NCBI RefSeq assembly: GCF_030719295.1
Contig: NZ_CP120997.1
Coordinates: 7,450,001-7,514,000 of the forward strand
Length of the DNA stretch: 64,000 nt
Direction: 5' to 3'
Origin: Streptomyces sp. Mut1
GTDB taxonomy: Bacteria > Actinomycetota > Actinomycetes > Streptomycetales > Streptomycetaceae
Below are positions 40,151-49,430 of this stretch, in pieces. Every line of letters begins with the position of its first letter. Position 1 is the stretch's first letter. The notes beneath the pieces were generated by a model. The model was given only the letters and a program-made list of their open reading frames with translations, made no database searches and was not told the DNA's origin. The position numbers and the translations under genes were made by a program.

Positions 40151-42073
40151 TCAGACGGACCGCACGGGCTCCTGCCGGCCCTCTTCCTCTTCCTCCGCCG
40201 GCTCCCGGCCCTCGGGCGACGCGAACTGGGTGCGGTACAACTCCTCGTAGCGGCCGCCCGCCGCCAGCAGCTCGGTGTGTGTCCCGCGTTCGATGACCCG
40301 GCCCTCCTCCACGACCAGGATCAGATCGGCGGCCCGCACCGTCGAGAGCCGGTGGGCGATCACCACGGCGGTGCGCCCCTCCAGCGCCTCGGCCAGGGCC
40401 TCCTGCACGACCGCCTCGGACGTGGAGTCCAGGTGCGCGGTCGCCTCGTCCAGGATGACCACGCGCTGTTGGGCCAGCAGCAGCCGGGCGATGGTCAGCC
40501 GCTGGCGCTCACCGCCGGAGAGCCGGTAGCCGCGTTCGCCGACGACCGTGTCGAGCCCGTCGGGCAGCGAGGCCACCAGCCCGTCGAGACGGGAGCGCCG
40601 CAGCGCGTCCCAGATCTCGTCCTCGGTCGCGCCCGGCCTCGCCAGCAGCAGGTTGGCGCGCACCGATTCATGGAAGAGGTGCCCGTCCTGGGTGACCATG
40701 CCGAGGGTCTCGCGGATCGACTCGGCGGTCAGATCGCGTACGTCCACACCACTGAGCCGCACCGCTCCCTCGTCGGTGTCGTACAGCCGGGGCAGCAACT
40801 GGGCGATCGTGGACTTGCCGGCGCCCGACGAGCCGACCAGGGCGACCATCCGGCCGGGCTCGGCCCGGAAGGAGACATCGTGCAGCACCCGCGTACCGCC
40901 CCGGGAGTCCAGCGTCGCGACCTCCTCCAGCGAGGCGAGCGAGACCTTGTCGGCGGACGGATAGCCGAAGGAGACACCGTCGAACTCCACGGACACCGGC
41001 CCCTCGGGCACCCTGCGGGCCTCCGGCTTCTCGGCGATCAGCGGCTTCAGATCCAGGATCTCGAAGACCCGCTCGAAGCTCACCAGCGCGCTCATCACCT
41101 CGACCCGCGCACCGGCCAGCGCCGTCAGCGGGGCGTAGAGCCGGGTCAGCAGCAGTGCCAGCGTCACGACCGCGCCCGGCTCCAGGCTGCCGCGCAGCGC
41201 GTAGTACCCGCCCAGCCCGTAGACGAGTGCCAGCGCCAGCGCGGAGACCAGGGTCAGCGCCGTGATGAACGTGGACTGCGCCATCGCCGTACGGATGCCG
41301 ATGTCCCGTACCCGGCCGGCGCGGGCGGCGAACTCGGCGGACTCGTCCGCGGGCCGACCGAAGAGCTTCACCAGGGTCGCGCCCGGAGCCGAGAAGCGCT
41401 CGGTCATCTGCGTGCCCATCGCCGCGTTGTGCGCGGCCGCCTCGCGCTGCATGCGGGCCATCCGGGAACCCATCCGCCGCGCCGGGACGACGAACACCGG
41501 CAGCAGGACGAGCGCGAGCAGCGTGATCTGCCAGGAGATGGTCAGCATCACCGCGAGCGTCAGCACCAGCGTCACCAGATTGGAGACCACCCCCGAAAGG
41601 GTGTTGCTGAACGCCCGCTGCGCCCCGATCACATCGTTGTTGAGCCGGCTCACCAGCGCCCCGGTCCGGGTCCGCGTGAAGAAGGCGACCGGCATCCGCT
41701 GGACGTGGTCGAAGACCGCCGTGCGCAGATCCAGGATCAGGCCCTCGCCGAGCGTCGCCGACAGCAGGCGGGTCAGCAGGCCGAGCCCCGCCTCGGCCAC
41801 GGCGATCACGGCGATCAGCAGGGCGAGACGGACCACCGTCCCGCTCTCCTTGCCCTGCACGATCGCGTCGACCACCCGGCCCGCAAGCAGCGGCGTCGCC
41901 ACGGCCAGCAGCGCGGTGACCACGCTGAGCAGCAGGAAGCGGTAGAGCGCACGGCGGCGGGGCCGGGCGAAGGACGCGATCCGGCGCACGGTGGCCCGGG
42001 AGAACGGCCTGTGGTCCGCTTGCGCGTTCATCGCGCTGTGCAGCGACGACCAGGCGGTGACTTCCATACTCAT
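40151..42073 (-). CDS. ABC exporter (fused permease-ATPase), SoxR-type promoter
   Basis: This 640-residue half-transporter has a six-helix type 1 exporter domain (about 40-330) and an ATPase domain with Walker A GSSGAGKST, signature LSGGERQRLTIARLLLAQQ, Walker B VVILDEATAHLD and switch VVIAHRLSTVRAA. It probably homodimerises to export a redox-active or lipophilic compound. ATG 42073 has CGGAGG six bases upstream. The promoter at 42147-42177 has a 19-bp spacer and a SoxR-type box, and S. coelicolor SoxR is known to induce an ABC exporter when redox-active antibiotics accumulate. The substrate is unknown. Confidence 0.92.
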   Translation of the reverse strand: MSMEVTAWSSLHSAMNAQADHRPFSRATVRRIASFARPRRRALYRFLLLSVVTALLAVATPLLAGRVVDAIVQGKESGTVVRLALLIAVIAVAEAGLGLLTRLLSATLGEGLILDLRTAVFDHVQRMPVAFFTRTRTGALVSRLNNDVIGAQRAFSNTLSGVVSNLVTLVLTLAVMLTISWQITLLALVLLPVFVVPARRMGSRMARMQREAAAHNAAMGTQMTERFSAPGATLVKLFGRPADESAEFAARAGRVRDIGIRTAMAQSTFITALTLVSALALALVYGLGGYYALRGSLEPGAVVTLALLLTRLYAPLTALAGARVEVMSALVSFERVFEILDLKPLIAEKPEARRVPEGPVSVEFDGVSFGYPSADKVSLASLEEVATLDSRGGTRVLHDVSFRAEPGRMVALVGSSGAGKSTIAQLLPRLYDTDEGAVRLSGVDVRDLTAESIRETLGMVTQDGHLFHESVRANLLLARPGATEDEIWDALRRSRLDGLVASLPDGLDTVVGERGYRLSGGERQRLTIARLLLAQQRVVILDEATAHLDSTSEAVVQEALAEALEGRTAVVIAHRLSTVRAADLILVVEEGRVIERGTHTELLAAGGRYEELYRTQFASPEGREPAEEEEEGRQEPVRSV

Positions 42074-42146
42074 GCGGTGCCTCCGGGGCAGGGCGGGTCG
42101 GGTCGGCCCAGGGCCGGCCGGACGGCGGACCCGGGGCACAGGAAGA

Positions 42147-42177
42147 ACGCTAAAAGCTCAATCGAACTTGAGGTCAA
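42147..42177 (-). promoter_or_regulatory. SoxR/MerR-type promoter with 19-bp spacer
   Basis: Read on the minus strand, TTGACC (42172-42177) and TAGCGT (42147-42152) are separated by 19 bases, the overlong spacing typical of MerR-family activators. Within it, CCTCAAGTTCGATTGAGC (42156-42173) matches the E. coli SoxR box CCTCAAGTTAACTTGAGG at 14 of 18 positions. It drives the ABC exporter. Confidence 0.85.
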
Positions 42178-42278
42178 CTCTTCCGGTGCCCGGTGCGGAG
42201 CATGGCACGGACCTGCGTAGAATCGGCCCCTGTTTCCGGCCGGACCACGGCAGACACGACCGATTGAGGCAGTTCGAC

Positions 42279-42440
42279 GTGAGTTTCACAGACAGTTCCG
42301 AAGCACCGATCTACGCCGGTCTCGTGGAGGAACACGGGGATGTGCCGGCCGAGGTGCGGCGGGTGGCTGAGGAGACCATGCGCGAGGCCGACCGGGCCAT
42401 CGACTTCAGTGATGTACGCAGGTCAGCGGCTTACCGGTAG
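42279..42440 (+). CDS. Small acidic protein of unknown function
   Basis: This 53-residue soluble protein opens MSFTDSSEAPIYAGLVEEHG and has an amphipathic helical middle (DVPAEVRRVAEETMREADRAIDFSDV). It has no membrane segment or known motif. GTG 42279 has GAGG about nine bases upstream and is divergent from the SoxR-type promoter. Coding is supported by the clean frame and sensible composition, but I cannot assign a role. Confidence 0.6.
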   Translation: MSFTDSSEAPIYAGLVEEHGDVPAEVRRVAEETMREADRAIDFSDVRRSAAYR

Positions 42441-42660
42441 CCCCTGAACCCTTCCCGTTCAGCCCCGACCGAGCCCTGTCGATCCGGCGTTTCACCCGCC
42501 TGCGGCCCGTGAGGACGGGCCACCCCCGGCTCCCGCCGGCCGCCCCGTACGGCACACCTCCGGGGCGGCCGGCCGACGATGTCTCGTACTGCGGACCCGG
42601 CTCTCCCGTCGGAGCATGGAACGAACAGTCGGCGACGACATCGGGACGAAGGGAAGCCGG

Positions 42661-44496
42661 ATGGGTGGTGAAAGGCATGAGCCACCGACCGACGCGTTCG
42701 AGGCCGAGCTGCGCCAGATCGAGGCGCTGAACCGGATGGAGGCGTCCGGCTCCGGCCCGGCGCGTCTTCCGGGACCGGACGACGTGGCCAGGGCCGACGG
42801 TACGCCGGAGGAGGGCAGGCGCCGCGACTCCCTGCTGCTCTCGGCCGGGCACGCGGTGGCCGAGGCCGACACCCTGGACGAGGCGCTGCGGCTGGCGGCC
42901 GGACTGTACGCCCCCGACTTCCCGCTGGACGGACAGTGCGTGTTCGGCGTCGCCGACGGGAACCTGACCGCCCTCGGGCAGTACGGATTCCGCCCCGGAG
43001 GGCCGGGCCGGGGCTTCCGCATGCCGATGACCACCGGCTACCCGGCGGCCGAGGTGGCCAGGACCGGGCGCGCCGTCTTCCTCGGCTCCACCGACGAGTA
43101 CCGCCGCCGCTTCCCCGCGACCTGGCACCTGTCCTCCCGCAAGAGCCGCGAGGCATGGGCGTTCCTGCCGCTCGTCACCGCCGGCCGCGTCGTCGGGGTC
43201 TGGCTGGCCGCCTTCCGCTCGCCGCTGACCTTCACCGCCGGCGAGCGCTCGCTGCTGACCGTGACCGGACGCATGATCGCCCAGGTCCTCGAACGCGCCC
43301 GCGCCACCCGGGCCGAGCTCGAACTCTCCCGCGGTCTGCGCCGCAGCATGCACACCGCGGGCGCCGCCCCGACCGGACTGAGCGTCGCCACCCGCTACGT
43401 GCCGACCGGCGGCGGCCTCATGGTCGGCGGCGACTGGTACGACAGCATCGACCTGCCGAACGGCCGGATGGCCGTCGTCATCGGCGACGTCCAGGGGCAC
43501 GATGTGCACGCCGCCGGGCTGATGGCCCAGCTCAGGACCGCCGTCCACGCGTACGCCGCCGAGGGGCACGGCCCCGACGCGGTGCTGGCCCGTGCCTCGC
43601 GCTTCCTGACCACCCTGGACGAGGACCGCTTCGCGACCTGCCTCTACATCGAGGCCGACCCCTCCACCGGAAACCTGCACATCGCGCGGGCCGGCCACCC
43701 GCACCCCGTCCTGCGCATGCCCGACGGCACCTGTGTGCTCAAACACGTCAGCGGCGGGCTGCCACTCGGACTCATGCCCGGCGAGGAGGACTACCCCGTC
43801 GACACCGTGCGCCTGCACGAGGGCGAGATCCTCATGCTGTGCACGGACGGGTTCATCGAGAACGGTGGCCATGACATGTACACCGGCTGGGTGCGGGTCC
43901 GCGACGCGTTCGCACCCGGTCCCGTCGACGACCTGGAGGCGATGGCCGACCGGCTCATGGCCGCCGTGCTCAGCCCCGGGCCCGGCGGCCGGGAGGGCGC
44001 GGCCGCGCGGGACGGCGACGACATCGCCCTCCTGCTGCTGCGGCGCGACGCCGGACACGTACGCGCCGAGGTCAGCCAGCGCCGGCTGATGCTCACCGTG
44101 GGCCAGGACCAGGGCGAGGGGCTGGCCGAGGCGCGGGCCGAACTGAAGGCGCTGCTGCACGACTGGGCGCGGCCGGACCAGGTGGACACCGCCGTGCTCC
44201 TGGCGACCGAACTTCTCGGCAACGTCCTCGTGCACACCGACCAGGACGGCGCCCTCAACGCCACCGTCACCGGGGAGACGGGCACACGCAGGCTGCTTGT
44301 CGAGGTCATGGACCGCGGCGACGAACTGCCCCACCAGCGCACCCCCGGCGAACTCGCCTCCTCGGGGCGCGGACTGCTGCTCCTGGACATCCTCGCCCAC
44401 CAGTGGGGCGTACGGCCCGAACCCGAGGGCAAGACCGCCTGGTTCGCACTCATGGAGGCGGCACCGGCCGACACCGGGGACACCGCCCTCGCCTGA
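42661..44496 (+). CDS. GAF-PP2C phosphatase fused to anti-sigma-type kinase domain
   Basis: This 611-residue protein has a GAF sensor (about 50-225), a SpoIIE PP2C domain (about 235-465) with VGGDWYDSIDLP, VIGDVQGHD and CTDGFIENGG, and a C-terminal GHKL ATPase (about 480-605). The last carries LLATELLGNVLVHT and the GRGLLLLDILAHQWG G-box, like RsbW/SpoIIAB anti-sigma kinases. One chain therefore holds both the phosphatase and the kinase of a partner-switching module. ATG 42661 has GAAGGGA six bases upstream; ATG 42616 is an alternative. No sigma factor or STAS protein is adjacent. Confidence 0.92.
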   Translation: MGGERHEPPTDAFEAELRQIEALNRMEASGSGPARLPGPDDVARADGTPEEGRRRDSLLLSAGHAVAEADTLDEALRLAAGLYAPDFPLDGQCVFGVADGNLTALGQYGFRPGGPGRGFRMPMTTGYPAAEVARTGRAVFLGSTDEYRRRFPATWHLSSRKSREAWAFLPLVTAGRVVGVWLAAFRSPLTFTAGERSLLTVTGRMIAQVLERARATRAELELSRGLRRSMHTAGAAPTGLSVATRYVPTGGGLMVGGDWYDSIDLPNGRMAVVIGDVQGHDVHAAGLMAQLRTAVHAYAAEGHGPDAVLARASRFLTTLDEDRFATCLYIEADPSTGNLHIARAGHPHPVLRMPDGTCVLKHVSGGLPLGLMPGEEDYPVDTVRLHEGEILMLCTDGFIENGGHDMYTGWVRVRDAFAPGPVDDLEAMADRLMAAVLSPGPGGREGAAARDGDDIALLLLRRDAGHVRAEVSQRRLMLTVGQDQGEGLAEARAELKALLHDWARPDQVDTAVLLATELLGNVLVHTDQDGALNATVTGETGTRRLLVEVMDRGDELPHQRTPGELASSGRGLLLLDILAHQWGVRPEPEGKTAWFALMEAAPADTGDTALA

Positions 44497-44634
44497 GTCC
44501 GACGCACACCTCCGCGCGGCCGAACGCCCCTGCTCCGGGCGGCCCCGCCGTGGGCGGCGAGCACGGCCGACGCGATCCTCCCCGGGTTCCGGGACCGCTC
44601 ATCGCACCAGGGCGTTCTGCCGCAACCGCGCCAG

Positions 44635-44913
44635 GCCCGGGGCACCGGTTTCACCGCCGACGTGACGGTGAAGAACACCGGGCCGACGCCGCTCGACGGC
44701 CGGCAACTGGGATTCGACTTCCAGGGAGGCGAGAGCGTCACCAACGCCTGGAACGCGACCGCCGCGCAGGCCGGCACCCGGGTCACCGTGACGGGCGCCG
44801 CGCACAACGCGTCCGTCGCGGCGGGCGGCAGCGTCTCATTCGGGCTCCAGGCGAACGGCGCCCCGGCGGCGGACCCGGCCGCCTTCACCCTCAACGGGAA
44901 GGGGTGCGGCTGA
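44635..44913 (+). pseudogene. CBM2 cellulose-binding domain remnant
   Basis: The frame encodes GTGFTADVTVKNTGPTPLDGRQLGFDFQ-type sequence through VTNAWNAT, SVAAGGSVSFGLQ and FTLNGKGC, covering nearly all of a family 2 carbohydrate-binding module and ending in its characteristic Cys. The upstream sequence lacks a catalytic domain, a signal peptide and a believable start, and the module's first strand with its Cys and Trp is missing in this frame. It looks like the decayed 3' end of a secreted cellulase or chitinase gene. A GTG at 44662 could in principle start a short peptide. Confidence 0.72.
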
Positions 44914-44921
44914 CGGGGACG

Positions 44922-46127
44922 TCAGGCCCGGGTCGGTGCCCGGAGCGCGGCGTACGTACCGGCGGCCGCCGCCAGCAGGATCACGCAGCCGGTGAAGACC
45001 AGACCGGCGTCGCGCAGACCCAGCCAGGTGGCCAGCGCGCCCACCCCCACCACGGGCACGGAGATCCCGGCGTACGCGACGACGAAGAACGCCGAGATGG
45101 TGCCGCCCCGGTGCTCGGCCGGGGCGGCCTCACTGACCAGGGTGAGCGCGGCCCGGAAGGCGAGTCCCTGCCCGATCCCCCCGCAGACGGCGCCCAGGAC
45201 GAGCAGGACCAGCGACTTCGCCAGCAACGACGAGGCGACCAGCAGGAGCCCGACGATCAGCACGGCGCAGCCCAGCGGGAGCGCGCGCCGGGCGCCGATC
45301 CCCGGAGCCAGTGACTGGCCGATCGTCGAGGCGCAGAACACGGAGAAGACCACCGCGCCCGTCACCGCCAGGTTGTGCACGCCCAGCGTCCTGGCCGCGA
45401 AGCTCGGCGCGACCGCCGTGAACAGGCCGAGCAGCGCGAACCCCGCGAAGGCGGCCAGCGCGGCCGGCACGAACACGCCCTTCACCTCCGCGGGCACCCT
45501 GACACCCTGAGGTTCCAGCCGGGGCCACCGCTTCGGCTCCGCGACCGTCTCCGTCAGCCGCCAGATGATGACGCAGGCCAGCGCGACCAGGCCCAGATGG
45601 ACCCAGAACGGCAGGCTCAGCGGCCACGGCGTGTACTCGGCCAGCAGCCCGGCCAGCAACGGCCCGCAGCCCAGCCCGCCCATGTTCGCGGCCGTGGCCG
45701 CGAAACCCGCGCGCCCCTTCTGCCCCGGGCCCGCCAGCTCGATGACCGCAGCCGTGGCCGCGCCGCTCAGCAGCCCGGCCGCGCCGCCCGACAGCACCCG
45801 GCCGGCGAAGAGCAGTGGCAGTCCGCTCTCCAGGAGGAAGCAGCCCGCGCTCGCGGCGGACAGCGCCATGGCGGCCAGCAGTACGGGCCGGCGCCCCACC
45901 TTGTCCGAGTAGTTGCCCGCCACCAGGAGGACCGAGATGACCGCGACCGCGTACACGGCGAAGACCACGGTCACCATCAGCTCGGAGAAGCCGATCTCCT
46001 TCTGGTAGAGCCCGTACAGCGGGGTCGGCAGCGTGGTGCCGGCCATGCCGATGGCGAAGACGACGGCCGCGGCCAAGTAGCCCGCCCGGTGTCCGCCCGT
46101 CCGTTCCGCATCCTCGCGCACGCTCAC
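44922..46127 (-). CDS. MFS transporter
   Basis: This protein of about 401 residues has 12 predicted membrane helices. It shows the MFS A-type loop [17 protein letters not shown] between helices 2 and 3 and further Gly/Ala-rich helices such as [20 protein letters not shown]. It is probably a small-molecule/proton antiporter. I set the start at GTG 46127, because TAGAGT lies seven bases upstream (leaderless pattern) and there is no Shine-Dalgarno; GTG 46136 is also open. The CBM2 remnant ends nine bases from its stop. Confidence 0.88.
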   Translation of the reverse strand: MSVREDAERTGGHRAGYLAAAVVFAIGMAGTTLPTPLYGLYQKEIGFSELMVTVVFAVYAVAVISVLLVAGNYSDKVGRRPVLLAAMALSAASAGCFLLESGLPLLFAGRVLSGGAAGLLSGAATAAVIELAGPGQKGRAGFAATAANMGGLGCGPLLAGLLAEYTPWPLSLPFWVHLGLVALACVIIWRLTETVAEPKRWPRLEPQGVRVPAEVKGVFVPAALAAFAGFALLGLFTAVAPSFAARTLGVHNLAVTGAVVFSVFCASTIGQSLAPGIGARRALPLGCAVLIVGLLLVASSLLAKSLVLLVLGAVCGGIGQGLAFRAALTLVSEAAPAEHRGGTISAFFVVAYAGISVPVVGVGALATWLGLRDAGLVFTGCVILLAAAAGTYAALRAPTRA

Positions 46128-46279
46128 GCACGCCACTCTATGCAGCGCCGGCCCCCGGGTCCCGGCGGGCGGCGCCCGGCGAAGTGACGTACCGCCATAC
46201 GGGCAGGTGCGCGGCGCGGGGGCCGGCCTCCGACAATGGCGGGGGCCGCCGCCCGTCGCGGCCCGAAGGAGAGAGCACC

Positions 46280-47494
46280 ATGAGGATCGTCGACGCCAAG
46301 GTCGTCGTCACCAGCCCCGGCCGCAACTTCGTGACGCTGAAACTGACGACGGACGAAGGGCTCACCGGTCTCGGCGACGCCACGCTCAACGGCCGGGAAC
46401 TCGCCGTCGTCAGCTACCTCACCGACCATGTGGCGCCCCTGCTCACCGGCCTGGACCCGCACCGCGTCGAGGACACCTGGCAGTACCTCTACCGGGGCGC
46501 CTACTGGCGGCGCGGCCCCGTCACGATGGCCGCCATCGCCGCCGTCGACGTCGCGCTGTGGGACATCAAGGCGAAGGCCGCCGGGCTGCCGCTCTACCAG
46601 CTGCTCGGCGGCGCCTCCCGTGACCGCGTCACCACCTACGGCCACGCCAACGGCCGCGACATCCCCGAACTCCTCGACTCCGTGCGCGCCCGGCTGGCCG
46701 AGGGCTACCCGGCCGTCCGCATCCAGACGGGCATCCCCGGCCTCAGGGCCGTCTACGGGGTGCACGCCACCGACGACCACGGTGCGCCCGTCCTCCACCA
46801 GCGGGCCCGTCCCCTGGTCGAGGACTGGGACACGGACGCCTATCTGCGGCACACACCGGCCGTGTTCGAGGCGGTCCGCGCCGAGTTCGGCGCCGGGCTC
46901 CCGCTGCTGCACGACGCGCACCACCGGCTCACGCCCGTCCAGGCGGCCCGGCTCGGCAAGGACCTGGAGCCGTACCGCCCCTTCTGGCTGGAGGACTGCA
47001 CACCCGCCGAGAACCAGGAGGCGCTTCGGCTGGTGCGCAGGCACACGACCACGCCTCTCGCGATCGGCGAGGTCTTCAACACCGTGTACGACTACCGGAC
47101 GCTGATCACCGAGCAGCTGATCGACTACGTGCGCAGCGCGGTCACCCACTTCGGCGGCGTCACCCCGCTGCGCAAGCTCTTCGACTTCGCCGCGCAGTAC
47201 CAGATCCGGAGCGCGGTGCACGGGCCGGAGGACATCTCACCGGTCGGGATGGCCGCGGCCGTCCATCTCGATCTCGCCGTCCACAACTTCGGCATCCAGG
47301 AGTACTCCGGCCACAATCCCCTCACCGAGGAGGTGTTCCGGCACGCGTACACCTTCACCGACGGCCACCTGCATCCCGGCGAGGCACCCGGAATCGGTGT
47401 CGAACTGGACGAGGAACTGGCGGCGGCGCACCCGTACGAGCAGAGCTACCTGCCCGTCAACCGGCTCCGGGACGGCACCGTCCACGACTGGTGA
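46280..47494 (+). CDS. D-mannonate dehydratase family (enolase superfamily) enzyme
   Basis: This 404-residue enolase-superfamily protein of the ManD group dehydrates D-mannonate to 2-keto-3-deoxygluconate or a related aldonate. The key residues are in place: metal ligands Asp212 (LLHDAHH), Glu238 (WLEDCTP) and Glu264 (AIGEVFN), with Arg147 (VRIQTG), Tyr159 (AVYGVH) and His214 as acid/base candidates. This mirrors characterised ManD enzymes almost position by position. ATG 46280 has AAGGAGAGA upstream. No uronate-pathway partner is adjacent, and many ManD homologues are low-efficiency or promiscuous, so the true substrate is uncertain. Confidence 0.9.
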   Translation: MRIVDAKVVVTSPGRNFVTLKLTTDEGLTGLGDATLNGRELAVVSYLTDHVAPLLTGLDPHRVEDTWQYLYRGAYWRRGPVTMAAIAAVDVALWDIKAKAAGLPLYQLLGGASRDRVTTYGHANGRDIPELLDSVRARLAEGYPAVRIQTGIPGLRAVYGVHATDDHGAPVLHQRARPLVEDWDTDAYLRHTPAVFEAVRAEFGAGLPLLHDAHHRLTPVQAARLGKDLEPYRPFWLEDCTPAENQEALRLVRRHTTTPLAIGEVFNTVYDYRTLITEQLIDYVRSAVTHFGGVTPLRKLFDFAAQYQIRSAVHGPEDISPVGMAAAVHLDLAVHNFGIQEYSGHNPLTEEVFRHAYTFTDGHLHPGEAPGIGVELDEELAAAHPYEQSYLPVNRLRDGTVHDW

Positions 47495-47551
47495 CCGGCC
47501 GTGCGCGGCCACCGGGACGGTCATCGCCCCGGCGGCCCCGCCCGGCCGCTG

Positions 47552-49354
47552 TCACGGGAACGCCGGCTGGAGGCCCGCGTACGTCCCGTGCCGGCCGAGC
47601 AGCTCCTCGTGCGTACCCATCTCCGCGATCCGGCCGCCGTCCATCACCACGATGCGGTCGGCGCCCTGGATGGTGGAGAGCCGGTGGGCGACGACGAAGA
47701 CGGTCCGGCCGTGCACGAGGCGCGACAGCGCCTCCTGCACGAGCGCCTCGGACCGGTTGTCCAGGGCGGAGGTCGCCTCGTCGAGCACCAGGACCCTGGG
47801 GTCGCGGATCAGGGCCCTGGCGATGGCGAGGCGCTGCTTCTGACCACCCGACAGACGTGCTCCGCGCTCGCCGACCACCGTGTCCAGGCCGTGCGGCAGA
47901 CGGCGGACGAACTCCATCGCGTTGGCGTCCTCCAGGGCGGCCAGCAGGGTCGCCTCGTCGGTGTCCCCGAGACCGTACGTCACGTTCTCGCGGATGCTGC
48001 CCTCGAAGAGGATCGACTCCTGCGGCACCACCGAGAGGAACCGCCGGTAGCTGCGCAGGTCGAGCCCGGCCATGTCGGCTCCGTCCAGCATGATCCGGCC
48101 CGAGGTCGGACGGATGAAGCCGATGAGGAGGTTGAGGACGGTCGACTTGCCCGCCCCCGACGCGCCCACCAGCGCGATGGTCTCGCCCGGCCGCGCCGAG
48201 AGCGTGAACCCGTCCACGGCGGGCTCCGCGTCGTCGTACGCGAATCCGGCGTCCTCGAAGTCGATCCGGCCGGTGACGTGCTCCACCTGCGCCTTTCCCG
48301 CGTTGTGCTCCAGGTCGGGCGCCTGGAGGACCTCACCGGCCGAACGCACCGACTCCAGCCCCTTGGTGAGGATGGGGGCGAGCCCGAGCAGGGTGGTCAC
48401 CGAGCCGGTCAGGACGGTGAAGAAGGCGCTCAGCATGACCACATCACCGGCGGTGACGGGCATCCAGCCGTGGTACGCGACCAGGGCGGACCCCGTCAGG
48501 CACAGCACACCGAGCGTGTTGAGGAGGACCCAGGCCAGGGAACCGAAGCGGCCGTTGAGCATGTCCAGGCGCAGTCCGGCGGCGAACACCTGCCGCAGCG
48601 AGCCGTCCACCCGCCCCAGAGCGGTGCGCTCCAGGCCGTGGGCGCGGGTGATGGGGATGAGGGTGGTCATCTCGCCGACGCGGGAGGAGAGCTGCTCGAC
48701 CTCGCGGCGGAAGGACTCGTTGTGGCTGCGCAGCCGGGCCCGCAGCTTCATCACGAGGAACCCCGCGGCGGGGACGACGACCAGGAAGACGGGCAGGAAC
48801 GAGGGGACCCGGAAGCCGATGACGACGAGCCCGCCGACCAGGGTCACGACGGCGCCGAGGCCCATGTCGGCGCTCTGCTGCATCATCTGCTCCACCGCCT
48901 CGACGTCCCGGACCACCTTGGCCTGCAACACGCTGGAACTGACCCGGGCGTGGTAGCCGACGGACAGCTGCTGCATGCGGCGGCACAGTGCCGAGCGCAG
49001 GGTGATGCCCATGCGGCGGACGCTGCCGCCCAGGCATCGCACATACCACTGGTGGAGCGGATAGTTGAGGACGAGGATGAACAGGAGGAGCCCGGTGGCC
49101 TTCCACAGGCCGGATTCCGGACCGTGCTGGACCACCACGTCCAGGACGGTCGCGGTGATCAGCGGCAGCAGCCATATGGGGCTGTGCTTCACGGTGAAGA
49201 GGACGACGGCGAGCGCGAGCCGCCCGCGGTCGGGGCGGAAGAGGAGTGCGAGGGTGCGCACCGGGTGCTCGCCGCGGTAGCGGTGGTCGAGATGGTCGAA
49301 GGGCGCCAGGGATTCGGCGGAGGGTGGAGAGACCGCTTTCTGCATGGTGACCAT
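47552..49354 (-). CDS. ABC exporter (fused permease-ATPase)
   Basis: This 600-residue half-transporter has a six-helix exporter domain (about 40-330) and an ATPase domain (about 360-600) with Walker A GASGAGKST, signature LSGGQKQRLAIARAL, Walker B VLVLDEATSALD and switch VFVVAHRLSTIQGA. It is a homodimeric multidrug or lipid exporter of unknown substrate. The start is ATG 49354 or ATG 49345, both close to a GGGGTGGG run. It is followed 57 bases later, in convergent orientation, by the mannonate dehydratase gene. Confidence 0.92.
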   Translation of the reverse strand: MVTMQKAVSPPSAESLAPFDHLDHRYRGEHPVRTLALLFRPDRGRLALAVVLFTVKHSPIWLLPLITATVLDVVVQHGPESGLWKATGLLLFILVLNYPLHQWYVRCLGGSVRRMGITLRSALCRRMQQLSVGYHARVSSSVLQAKVVRDVEAVEQMMQQSADMGLGAVVTLVGGLVVIGFRVPSFLPVFLVVVPAAGFLVMKLRARLRSHNESFRREVEQLSSRVGEMTTLIPITRAHGLERTALGRVDGSLRQVFAAGLRLDMLNGRFGSLAWVLLNTLGVLCLTGSALVAYHGWMPVTAGDVVMLSAFFTVLTGSVTTLLGLAPILTKGLESVRSAGEVLQAPDLEHNAGKAQVEHVTGRIDFEDAGFAYDDAEPAVDGFTLSARPGETIALVGASGAGKSTVLNLLIGFIRPTSGRIMLDGADMAGLDLRSYRRFLSVVPQESILFEGSIRENVTYGLGDTDEATLLAALEDANAMEFVRRLPHGLDTVVGERGARLSGGQKQRLAIARALIRDPRVLVLDEATSALDNRSEALVQEALSRLVHGRTVFVVAHRLSTIQGADRIVVMDGGRIAEMGTHEELLGRHGTYAGLQPAFP

Positions 49355-49430
49355 CCCACCCCGCGGCCGGCGCCCGGGGCAACTGTGTTCCAGGGAGGGG
49401 ACACGTGTCCGTGCGGCGGCCCGGGAGTGG

